From positions 1-8,550 of the forward strand of contig JAJYZY010000105.1 in the NCBI GenBank assembly GCA_021799715.1: a DNA stretch of 8,550 nt, written 5' to 3'. Positions 1-5,894 of the stretch are shown piece by piece. The stretch is from Planctomycetota bacterium (GTDB lineage Bacteria > Planctomycetota > Phycisphaerae > WQYP01). The position numbers were made by a program, and so were the translations under genes. The notes under the pieces are model-generated. The model made no database searches, was not told the DNA's origin, and worked only from the letters and a program-made list of their open reading frames with translations. The number at the start of each line of letters is the position of its first letter. Positions within the stretch are counted from its first letter, which is position 1.

Positions 1-450
1 GGCTAAAATACACGCGGCCGCGTCAAATTCTCCCGGCGTTATGGCATCGCATGCCGCCAGATTCCGCACATCCCCCTGATAATACCGCTCCAGGGCATGA
101 TCCTCGCGCCGAGCCATGGCGGCGGCGACCAGGGAATCGGCCATATCCACACCGACGGTATTTACTTTAAGTTTCGCGGCGGAGCGTCCCAGCACGCCCT
201 GTCCACAGGCAACATCCAGCAGGTTGTCGCCGGCCTTCAGGTTCAACATCCGCAACACGCCCGGGATGATCAGTTTCTGATGATGATCGCTGCCAACTTG
301 TCCCACCAGATCATCATACCAACTGCCAACGTGGCCCCAGTGTGTACTGCGCTGATGAGCCTGCTTACCGCCCCCCGCCTGCCCCGCACCGCCCGCTTCC
401 GTAAATTCTACTATTTTCCCGCGTTCCGACTGTTTTGTATTTTTTCTCAT
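1..450 (-). CDS. Class I SAM-dependent methyltransferase, N-terminal part (runs off the window)
   Basis: The minus-strand frame is open from an ATG at 450 to the window edge and gives 150 residues. A Rossmann-type methyltransferase core is visible. Motif I is LLDVACGQG (residues 77-85, the SAM-binding glycine loop), the acidic end of strand 2 is GVD (100-102), GDV at 126-128 fits the adenine-contacting region, and FDAAACILA (142-150) begins motif IV. Before the core lies WYDDLVGQVGSDHH (44-57), the sort of N-terminal helix seen in small-molecule or UbiE-like methyltransferases. The substrate cannot be told. The start is uncertain. ATG 450 has no clear ribosome site, and the frame stays open upstream to ATG 543 and ATG 561, the latter overlapping the RND stop codon (TAATG). 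I chose 450 because the extra residues are arginine-rich and span the hairpins at 496-520. The methyltransferase fold is secure; the exact role is not. Confidence 0.8.
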   Translation of the reverse strand, partial: MRKNTKQSERGKIVEFTEAGGAGQAGGGKQAHQRSTHWGHVGSWYDDLVGQVGSDHHQKLIIPGVLRMLNLKAGDNLLDVACGQGVLGRSAAKLKVNTVGVDMADSLVAAAMARREDHALERYYQGDVRNLAACDAITPGEFDAAACILA

Positions 451-495
451 GCTTTGTGCAATCTTAGCGTTAAGATAAAACTTAGTCGAACCGCG

Positions 496-520
496 GCCGG
501 GAATATCCCGGCGATATTCC
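496..520. repeat. Two overlapping, mutually exclusive perfect hairpins
   Basis: In the 110-base gap between the RND gene and the methyltransferase, GCCGGGA-ATA-TCCCGGC (496-512) is a perfect 7-bp stem with a 3-base loop. GGAATATC-CCGGC-GATATTCC (500-520) is a perfect 8-bp stem with a 5-base loop. They share bases, so only one can form at a time. Neither strand has a T-run directly after, so this is not a canonical intrinsic terminator. It may help end or stabilise the RND mRNA 3' end. A further 6-bp hairpin, ATCTTA-GCGT-TAAGAT, sits at 461-476, just upstream of the methyltransferase ATG. Confidence 0.5.
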
Positions 521-560
521 GACGGGCGGGCTATTTGCGGCATCCGGCGGCATTGACCCA

Positions 561-3500
561 TTAGCGCGGCTCAAGCCCATGGCCGGGTTTATTGATAAAC
601 AGAATGTAATAGGTCACCGGAATCACAAAGAGTGTAAACACCGTCGATGCCAGAAGTCCAAAAATCAGCGACCAGGCCAGACCGGAAAAAATCGGATCGG
701 ACAAAATTGGAATCGAAGACAACATGGCGGCGGCGGCGGTCAACAAAATGGGCCGCATGCGCACGACCACACTCTCCAGAATCGCATCATAAAGCGATTG
801 CCCGTTGGCCAGAGATCGATGAATAAAGTCTATGAGGATAATGGCATTGCGGGTCACGATGCCAGCCAGGGCGATCATGCCGATCATGGCGGTGGCGGTG
901 AAAAATACCAGATCGCGATATCCTCCAACATCATGCGCGGTCAGCAGATTCAGCACCCAGAAACCGGGCATCACGCCCGGAATGGTCAGCGGTATGGCCA
1001 GCATGATAATCAGCGGCAGAAGAAACGATCCGGTCTGGGCAATCAACAGAACGTAAATGCCGATCATGGCGGCACCAAAGGCCAGACCCAAGTCCCGAAA
1101 TACATTAATCGTGATTCGCCATTCACCTTCTCCGGCAAAATTTACGTGCAGACCCGGCGGCAGTTGCCAGGCAATTCCCGATCCATCGTGAAAGAAGGAA
1201 CGATCCGCCAGGGGCCGGGCTTTTACTTCGTGTATCCAGCCGCTGCCGACATGCGTCATGCCCGCAATTCGCGGCACCACACCATCAGGCAGGCGATCCG
1301 CTTCGGTATCAAGAATCGCATTGACCGGCGGGCGTCCCGCCGTATCCGCATAAACATAAACAATACGCCGGAGATCTTTATGATAAATCGCTTCACCCGC
1401 CCATTGGCTCTTCCAATGCCCCAATTCCGCCAGCGGTACCAGCACACCGTTGGAGCCGCGGACAAATACCCTGGTTAAATCGGCGCAACTGGACCGCCGC
1501 GATCTTGGCAGGCGCAGTATGATGTTGAGTTCCCGGCGCTGGCGCGGGGCGTGAATAACCCCGGCAATTTTTCCGCCCAGAGCCATGGCCAGCGTTTGAG
1601 AAATTTCTCCGGTGGTAACGCCGTTTAATGCGGCCTTGCGTTTATCCGTGATAAACACCATCTGTTTCTGCGGTGCCTGCACGCTGTCATCCACATCCAC
1701 CACATCCGGCTCCAGCATCAGACGATGGCGCAAGGTGCGCGCGGCCAATTGCATCTGATGGTAGCTTGTCGTCGGTGAGCCGTGAATTTCACCCACAATG
1801 GTATCCAGCACCGGCGGGCCGGGTGGCGCTTCAACAATGGCAATGCGCACGCCGAATTTGCGGGCGATGGCGGTGAGGCTGTTGCGGATACGCAGGGCAA
1901 TTTCATGCGTTTGCATCGCCCGCTGCTGTTTGCCGGCCAGATCAATGGCGATCTGTGCGTCGTTGGGCTGATTGCGGATAAAATAGTGCCGCACCAGGCC
2001 GTTAAAGTCCATTGGAGCGGCAATACCCACATAACTGGTGATATCCACAACCTCATGCAGGCGGTCAAGGCGCTGCACCAGGGCGCGCGTCGCGGCATCG
2101 GTATTTTGCACGGTTGTGCCGCGCGGCGCGTGCACAACAATTAAGAGATTGCTCTGATCGCTGAAAGGCAGCATTTTCAGCGGCACCAGCCGCAGCGCGG
2201 GCAGAGCCACCGCCGCCACGGTGATCCCGGCAACAGCCAGAAGAAATCCCCATCGGGCCGGACGGTATTTCAACATGGACCCCAGCAGAATTGAAAAAAC
2301 TTTGTAGCGCCGCGTGTGTTGGATAACAGAAACCACGTGCGGATCAGCGACTTCTTCGCGCGCTTCGAGTTGCGTTTCGCGGTGCTTATTTTTCAACATG
2401 TGATACGCCATCCACGGCGTGATCGTAAACGCCACGAGCATGGACATTAGCATCGCCACAGGCACGTTAAACGCCATGGGTCGCATATACGGCCCCATCA
2501 TGCCCGTAATAAAAAACATGGGGATAAACGACAGAATCACCGCCAGCGTGGCGACAATCAGCGGTCCGAGCACCTCGGAAATGGCTTTCAGGGCAATCAG
2601 TCGCGTGGCCTTCCCTTCCAGCGCAAAATGCCGGCTGATGTTTTCCACATCCACAATCGGGTCATCCACCAGCAGGCCCAGTGACAGAATCAGCGCAAAG
2701 AGCGTCACGCGGTTAATGGTAAAGCCGAGCATCAGATTACACGCCAGTGTCAGCCCGAATACCACGGGAATGGCCACCGCCACCACAATAGATTCGCGCC
2801 ATCCCAACCCGATGGTCAAGAGAATAATCACAATGACAATCGCCACCAGCAATCCTTCGACAAGACTGTTGACCTTGGAATTGGCTGATAGACCGCTGTT
2901 GCGCGTCACAATCATGTTTATGTCCGATGGAAGCATCACACCCGCGAGTTTCCGGGCGTGGGCAATGACATCGGCCGCCACCGTTACCGCATTGCTGCCG
3001 GCTTTTTTCGCAATCGCCACTGTTACCGCGGGGGTTGCGGCATGCACGCTGCGCACCGGATTTCCCGCCAATACCGTGCCCGGAAAATCACGCGATTCAT
3101 GCACATCCGCGGCGGGACCCCATTTATGCCAGACGTAAGAATCAACTTCCGCCGGGCCATCGACGATTCGCGCGACATTGCTTAAATAAACCGGCTGCTG
3201 ATGCCATACGGACACCACCAGCCGCCCAAGTTGCCGGGCATTGGCCAGGGCTGTCCCGGCCAGAACACGAATTTCTTTATTATTGCGCTGATAACTTCCC
3301 GCCGACATGGTGACATCCGCCGCCTGAATATCGCGGTCAATTTCCAGCGGCGTAATGTTGTAGGCGTGCATTTTCGACGCACTGAGATACGCATACACGA
3401 CGCGCGGGCGGCCACCGATGACATAGGCCCGCGATACGTTGGGAACGGCGGCAAGCCGGGCGGAGAGTTCTTCCGCGGTCTGCCGCAGGGCCACAGCTGT

Positions 3501-3986
3501 GGCGGTTTTGCTGGTTAAGGTCAGGGTGACAATCGGAACATCATTGATGGTTTCCGGTTTGATGACCCAGCCGGTGACACCGGCCGGCACTCGGTTGAGA
3601 TGCTGCTTTATTTTCCGAAACACCTTCACCACGCTGCGTTCCACGTCCTGCCCGACATAAAATCGGGCCGTCACCATGGATTGATCGCGCTGGCTGGTGG
3701 AATAGACATACTCCACGCCATGAATCTGATACAGCAGTTTTTCCAACGGCGTGGTAACAAGTTGTTCTACGCTTTTCGCGCTATGGCCGGGATAGGCCAC
3801 GTAAATATCCACCATGGGGACGATAATTTGCGGGTCTTTTTCACGCGGTGTAATCAGCAGCGATGCGGCTCCCAACAACACGGCCAGCAGAATCAGAACC
3901 AGGGACAGCCGCGAATACAGAAATATCTTGACCACGCGCTCAATGAGGCTTAGCTCGCCGGCGCGGGCTTCCGTTGGGTTGCTCAT
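561..3986 (-). CDS. RND-family efflux transporter permease (AcrB/CusA superfamily)
   Basis: This is the proton-driven inner-membrane pump of a tripartite efflux system, 1141 residues, somewhat longer than AcrB. The N-terminus has one membrane helix (about 20-42), then a porter domain opening with PREKDPQIIVPMVDIYVAYPG, typical of the RND subgroup usually annotated as acriflavin resistance or cation efflux. Helices 2-6 follow from about 378. LGLLVDDPIVDVEN in helix 4 carries the paired proton-relay aspartates D441 and D442. The second porter/docking half includes FNGLVRHYFIRNQ and VEAPPGPPVLDT, also characteristic of this group. Helices 8-12 lie at about 965-1130. Helix 10 has TRNAIILIDF with Arg1046 where AcrB has Lys940. 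The ATG overlaps the adaptor stop (ATGA), with GGAG a few bases upstream, so the two are translationally coupled. The substrate (drug, metal or other) cannot be read from sequence. No outer-membrane factor gene is nearby. Confidence 0.95.
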   Translation of the reverse strand: MSNPTEARAGELSLIERVVKIFLYSRLSLVLILLAVLLGAASLLITPREKDPQIIVPMVDIYVAYPGHSAKSVEQLVTTPLEKLLYQIHGVEYVYSTSQRDQSMVTARFYVGQDVERSVVKVFRKIKQHLNRVPAGVTGWVIKPETINDVPIVTLTLTSKTATAVALRQTAEELSARLAAVPNVSRAYVIGGRPRVVYAYLSASKMHAYNITPLEIDRDIQAADVTMSAGSYQRNNKEIRVLAGTALANARQLGRLVVSVWHQQPVYLSNVARIVDGPAEVDSYVWHKWGPAADVHESRDFPGTVLAGNPVRSVHAATPAVTVAIAKKAGSNAVTVAADVIAHARKLAGVMLPSDINMIVTRNSGLSANSKVNSLVEGLLVAIVIVIILLTIGLGWRESIVVAVAIPVVFGLTLACNLMLGFTINRVTLFALILSLGLLVDDPIVDVENISRHFALEGKATRLIALKAISEVLGPLIVATLAVILSFIPMFFITGMMGPYMRPMAFNVPVAMLMSMLVAFTITPWMAYHMLKNKHRETQLEAREEVADPHVVSVIQHTRRYKVFSILLGSMLKYRPARWGFLLAVAGITVAAVALPALRLVPLKMLPFSDQSNLLIVVHAPRGTTVQNTDAATRALVQRLDRLHEVVDITSYVGIAAPMDFNGLVRHYFIRNQPNDAQIAIDLAGKQQRAMQTHEIALRIRNSLTAIARKFGVRIAIVEAPPGPPVLDTIVGEIHGSPTTSYHQMQLAARTLRHRLMLEPDVVDVDDSVQAPQKQMVFITDKRKAALNGVTTGEISQTLAMALGGKIAGVIHAPRQRRELNIILRLPRSRRSSCADLTRVFVRGSNGVLVPLAELGHWKSQWAGEAIYHKDLRRIVYVYADTAGRPPVNAILDTEADRLPDGVVPRIAGMTHVGSGWIHEVKARPLADRSFFHDGSGIAWQLPPGLHVNFAGEGEWRITINVFRDLGLAFGAAMIGIYVLLIAQTGSFLLPLIIMLAIPLTIPGVMPGFWVLNLLTAHDVGGYRDLVFFTATAMIGMIALAGIVTRNAIILIDFIHRSLANGQSLYDAILESVVVRMRPILLTAAAAMLSSIPILSDPIFSGLAWSLIFGLLASTVFTLFVIPVTYYILFINKPGHGLEPR

Positions 3987-5137
3987 GGCCGAATCTCCGC
4001 GGCAGCGCGAATCTTATTGTGCGATTCGGCGTTTGACTGATGATCTTCTCCGGAAACAACCACCACGCGCTGTCCGGCCGCCACGCCGGAAAGAATTTCA
4101 CGCATCTTGCCAAAATGCCGTCCCGGTTGCACCGTTTGACGCAACAATTGTCCATGCACAATAAGTTTCACAATATCCAGTTGGCCGACATGTTCAATGG
4201 CCGCCTCCGGCACCACCAGCACCCGGTGCGAACCGGTGGGAATGATTAAATTACCGTACATGCCCGGCCACACGCCGGATGGAAATCTTGCCGTGGCTTT
4301 CACAATAAAGCTCCGGCTTTGCGCATCTACCCGCGGCACAATCTGCCGGATTCGCGCCACGACCGTTTGCCGCAACCCTTCCAGCCGCACCGGCATTTTT
4401 TGCCCCAGGTGCAGAATCGAAGCCAGTGATTCCCTTACTACCGCCGCCAGTTGGAGCTTGCGCGGATCATAAAGCTTGGCCAGCATCTGACCCGGCATAA
4501 CGGTGTCTCCCACATTGACATATTTCCGCATGACAATGCCATTGATTGTCGAACGAATCGTGGCATAGCCAAGTACCGCTTGCGCCGCCTGCCTTTCCGC
4601 CACGGCGCGCGCCACATTTGCCTGATCGGACGCCACCGCGGTATTGGCAAGATCCATGGCGGCTGTTGTGACATCACCGGTAACCAGCAGCTTCTTATCC
4701 CGCATCTGATCAATAACCGCCTGGCGCAACTGCGCTCTGGCCAGCAGCACCGCGGCCGCGGCCTGTGCGAATTGCGCTTTGATTTGCGCGGTATTCAGCC
4801 GCACCAGGACCTGACCTTTCTTTACGCTTGCCCCGGCAATGAGACGGCTATACACAATGCGCCCGACAATGCGCGGCGACAACAACACCGGCGCAATCGC
4901 TCTGATTGTACCCACGGCTCGGAGGTTGTCGGAAATTACCATGTACCGCGCAGTAGCGGCGGCACCAGTGAACGGCGGCGCGGCGGCCACAGGCACTGAT
5001 CCAGGTTTAATTTTGGCTTTCAGGGCACCGGTGCTCCATGCCATCAGTGCCACGACCAGCAGTACAGCCAGAAGCAATCCCGCAATGCGCCCGGAAATAA
5101 GGGCAATATTTTTCAATTGGAGCCGGCGCTTGGCCAT
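3983..5137 (-). CDS. RND efflux periplasmic adaptor (membrane fusion protein, HlyD/AcrA-like)
   Basis: This 384-residue adaptor would link the RND pump to an outer-membrane channel. A basic N-terminus and one hydrophobic helix (about 11-34, no lipobox cysteine) anchor it in the inner membrane. The first biotinyl-lipoyl half is near residues 86-115 (SPRIVGRIVYSRLIAGASVKKGQVLVRLN region). An Ala/Gln-rich helical hairpin runs about 116-188. The second lipoyl half is ATIRSTINGIVMRK...VGDTVMPGQMLAKL (192-222). A beta-barrel (about 228-300, with the WPGMYGNLIIP segment) and a membrane-proximal domain (to about 362) follow. GGGAG lies about 9 bases upstream of ATG 5137. The gene starts 56 bases after the DUF2892 gene and ends inside the RND start codon, so the order DUF2892-adaptor-pump is one operon by spacing. 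The C-terminal tail (after about 363) is polar and probably disordered. Confidence 0.93.
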   Translation of the reverse strand: MAKRRLQLKNIALISGRIAGLLLAVLLVVALMAWSTGALKAKIKPGSVPVAAAPPFTGAAATARYMVISDNLRAVGTIRAIAPVLLSPRIVGRIVYSRLIAGASVKKGQVLVRLNTAQIKAQFAQAAAAVLLARAQLRQAVIDQMRDKKLLVTGDVTTAAMDLANTAVASDQANVARAVAERQAAQAVLGYATIRSTINGIVMRKYVNVGDTVMPGQMLAKLYDPRKLQLAAVVRESLASILHLGQKMPVRLEGLRQTVVARIRQIVPRVDAQSRSFIVKATARFPSGVWPGMYGNLIIPTGSHRVLVVPEAAIEHVGQLDIVKLIVHGQLLRQTVQPGRHFGKMREILSGVAAGQRVVVVSGEDHQSNAESHNKIRAAAEIRP

Positions 5138-5193
5138 GATTCACGCTCCCGATCTAAAACGCATACAAACTCAGGGCAATATCAACCGTTGTA

Positions 5194-5394
5194 TTACGCC
5201 TGATGCGTTTGCTTAAGTCCACATTGTCCCAGAATTTTCTCGGCGGGGCAAAATCCGGTAAACGCGGATTGAATAAGATTCAATCCAACAAAGCCCGCCA
5301 GGATCAACCACCACTGATTCACCCATACCGCTAACGCCACGCTGATAAGTACCATCGCACCAGCCACCACGCGTACACCACGTTCAACGTTCAT
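5194..5394 (-). CDS. Small DUF2892 / YgaP-like transmembrane protein
   Basis: A 66-residue protein with the DUF2892 signature: MNVERGVRVVAG at the start, two hydrophobic helices (about 8-25 and 29-47) and a C-terminal FTGFCPAEKILGQCGLKQ with two cysteines. The family is the membrane segment found attached to rhodanese in YgaP, and as stand-alone small proteins near sulfur, arsenic or thiol genes. Its own biochemical role is not established. An upstream in-frame TTG at 5406 would add four residues, but it overlaps the GAGGTG ribosome site at 5399-5404, which is correctly spaced for ATG 5394, so I chose the ATG. It is the first gene of the efflux operon, behind a structured leader. The conserved FCP cysteine suggests, by inference only, a link with thiol or persulfide chemistry. 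Confidence 0.88.
   Translation of the reverse strand: MNVERGVRVVAGAMVLISVALAVWVNQWWLILAGFVGLNLIQSAFTGFCPAEKILGQCGLKQTHQA
5208..5221. repeat. Left arm of a perfect 14-bp inverted repeat (partner 5477-5490)
   Basis: TTTGCTTAAGTCCA on the plus strand, inside the last codons of the DUF2892 gene (Cys-Gly-Leu-Lys-Gln). It is the exact reverse complement of TGGACTTAAGCAAA at 5477-5490 in the operon leader. The two arms enclose about 255 bases that include nearly all of the DUF2892 gene. Confidence 0.75.
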
Positions 5395-5398
5395 GGAA

Positions 5399-5404
5399 CA
5401 CCTC
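5399..5404 (-). promoter_or_regulatory. Ribosome binding site of the DUF2892 gene
   Basis: On the minus strand TTTTTTGAGGTGTTCC precedes the ATG at 5394. GAGG lies six bases before the start codon. This fixes the start at 5394 rather than the in-frame TTG at 5406. The stop codon of a possible 24-codon upstream reading frame (TGA, 5405-5403) overlaps this site. Confidence 0.7.
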
Positions 5405-5423
5405 AAAAAACTCTCGGCACATC

Positions 5424-5462
5424 AAAAAAACCGTTGCCGCATGGCCGCGAACATGAGGCAAC
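5424..5462 (-). terminator. Intrinsic terminator inside the operon leader (attenuator candidate)
   Basis: On the minus strand GTTGCC (5462-5457) pairs perfectly with GGCAAC (5438-5433). A T/C mismatch follows, then CATG (5455-5452) pairs with CATG (5443-5440) around an 8-base loop. The stem is followed by GG and seven T (5430-5424). No other gene lies between the promoter at 5685-5713 and this site, and it ends 29 bases before the DUF2892 start codon. It must therefore either attenuate the operon or end a short RNA. Confidence 0.65.
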
Positions 5463-5476
5463 CAGCCAAGCCCCCA

Positions 5477-5490
5477 TGGACTTAAGCAAA
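5477..5490. repeat. Right arm of a perfect 14-bp inverted repeat (partner 5208-5221)
   Basis: TGGACTTAAGCAAA on the plus strand, within the untranslated leader of the efflux operon and just upstream (in minus-strand sense) of the leader terminator. In the operon mRNA this segment could pair with the 3' end of the DUF2892 coding sequence. Confidence 0.75.
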
Positions 5491-5581
5491 ATTATCGCCG
5501 CCGGTTTGGCACAGCCGCCCGGTGGAGACCAGCGGTCGGCCGGCTGGTGCGACAATGAAACAGTCACAATCCACAAACTCT

Positions 5582-5600
5582 ATGTTATGGACAATAACAT
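5582..5600. repeat. Perfect 7-bp inverted repeat, operator-like or RNA hairpin
   Basis: ATGTTAT-GGACA-ATAACAT is a 19-base perfect dyad about 80 bases downstream of the predicted transcription start. It could be a protein-binding operator in DNA or a small hairpin in the leader RNA. The position downstream of the promoter and the short loop allow both. No regulator gene is present in the window. Confidence 0.5.
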
Positions 5601-5684
5601 TTCATCCGGCGTGTACGCATCGCAATGATTCCTCGCAATCAGGAACGATGCAATTGCGGGCACACCTGCCACACTATTTATATT

Positions 5685-5713
5685 CTTATATTCTTATTTA
5701 GTGATAAAGTCAA
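5685..5713 (-). promoter_or_regulatory. Sigma70-type promoter of the efflux operon leader
   Basis: On the minus strand TTGACT (5713-5708) matches the -35 consensus in five of six bases. After exactly 17 bases, TATAAG (5690-5685) matches the -10 consensus in five of six. The spacer and surrounding DNA are very AT-rich compared with the rest of the window and include a tandem TATTCTTA pair (5681-5696, plus strand). Transcription would start near 5678 and run left. It lies directly downstream of the terminator at 5732-5764, so it begins a new unit. Confidence 0.7.
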
Positions 5714-5731
5714 GTAGCGATGATTGAGCCT

Positions 5732-5764
5732 AAAAAAAGTCCCACAGGGTTTGGCCTGCGGGAC
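5732..5764 (-). terminator. Strong intrinsic terminator after the secreted-protein gene
   Basis: On the minus strand GTCCCGCAGG (5764-5755) pairs with CCTGTGGGAC (5748-5739) over 10 bp including one G-U pair. The loop is six bases, and seven T (5738-5732) follow immediately. It closes the unit containing the gene at 5895-6383. The 130 bases between that gene's stop and this hairpin hold no convincing gene. They include a small dyad GCGGTA-CA-TACCGC at 5846-5859. On the plus strand the stem has an A-C mismatch and a less tight T5 run, so it may act weakly in that direction too. Confidence 0.85.
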
Positions 5765-5894
5765 GGGGTTTTTACTCTGCATGATGAAGGTGTGAGCCGT
5801 CAAGAAGGAGATCGGGACTTTGGCGCTATGGCTCAGCGAATGGCCGCGGTACATACCGCCGCACCCTTCAGGCCCATGCAGCGAAAACGCAAGC

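Larger units (their letters stand above)
5395..5678 (-). promoter_or_regulatory. Structured 5' leader of the DUF2892-adaptor-RND operon, candidate attenuator or riboswitch
   Basis: From the predicted start of transcription (about 5678) to the first start codon (5394) lie some 284 bases with no convincing gene. Read on the minus strand they contain, in order: a bulged hairpin (arms 5646-5651 with 5617-5622, inner arms 5641-5645 with 5629-5633); a perfect 7-bp hairpin at 5582-5600; a GC-rich stem GCA(C)CAGCCG with CGGCTGTGC (5550-5541 with 5517-5509) enclosing GACC-GCT-GGTC; the 14-base repeat arm at 5490-5477; and an intrinsic terminator at 5462-5424. The segment GCACCAGCC can alternatively pair with GGCTGGTTGC (5467-5458), which overlaps the 5' arm of the terminator. 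I recognise no known riboswitch consensus here. Regulation by premature termination is inferred from this layout. A free-standing small RNA of about 255 bases is the main alternative. Confidence 0.5.

Noticed and set aside
496..520. Hairpins as a canonical intrinsic terminator of the RND operon
   Set aside because: No T-run follows directly on either strand; the nearest is about 18 bases away.
97..564. Plus-strand 155-codon open frame
   Set aside because: It lies antisense to the methyltransferase and the hairpin gap, and its translation has no family resemblance, while the minus strand shows clear SAM-binding motifs.
579..1478. Plus-strand 299-codon open frame rich in His, Arg, Gln and Gly
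   Set aside because: It is antisense to the conserved RND helices 8-12; its composition is that of a shadow of a hydrophobic gene.
2419..3138. Plus-strand 239-codon open frame
   Set aside because: Antisense to the porter domain and helices 2-6 of the RND gene; no recognisable domain.
5208..5490. The 14-bp inverted repeat as terminal repeats of a mobile element
   Set aside because: There is no transposase, one arm lies inside an intact gene, no target duplication is visible, and the enclosed segment is only about 280 bases.
5434..5628. Plus-strand 64-codon open frame in the operon leader
   Set aside because: No ribosome site or promoter of its own, no recognisable motif, and it overlaps the terminator and stems that make sense on the other strand.
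5681..5696. Tandem TATTCTTA pair as a repeat element
   Set aside because: Only two copies; it is better explained as part of the AT-rich promoter region containing the -10 hexamer.
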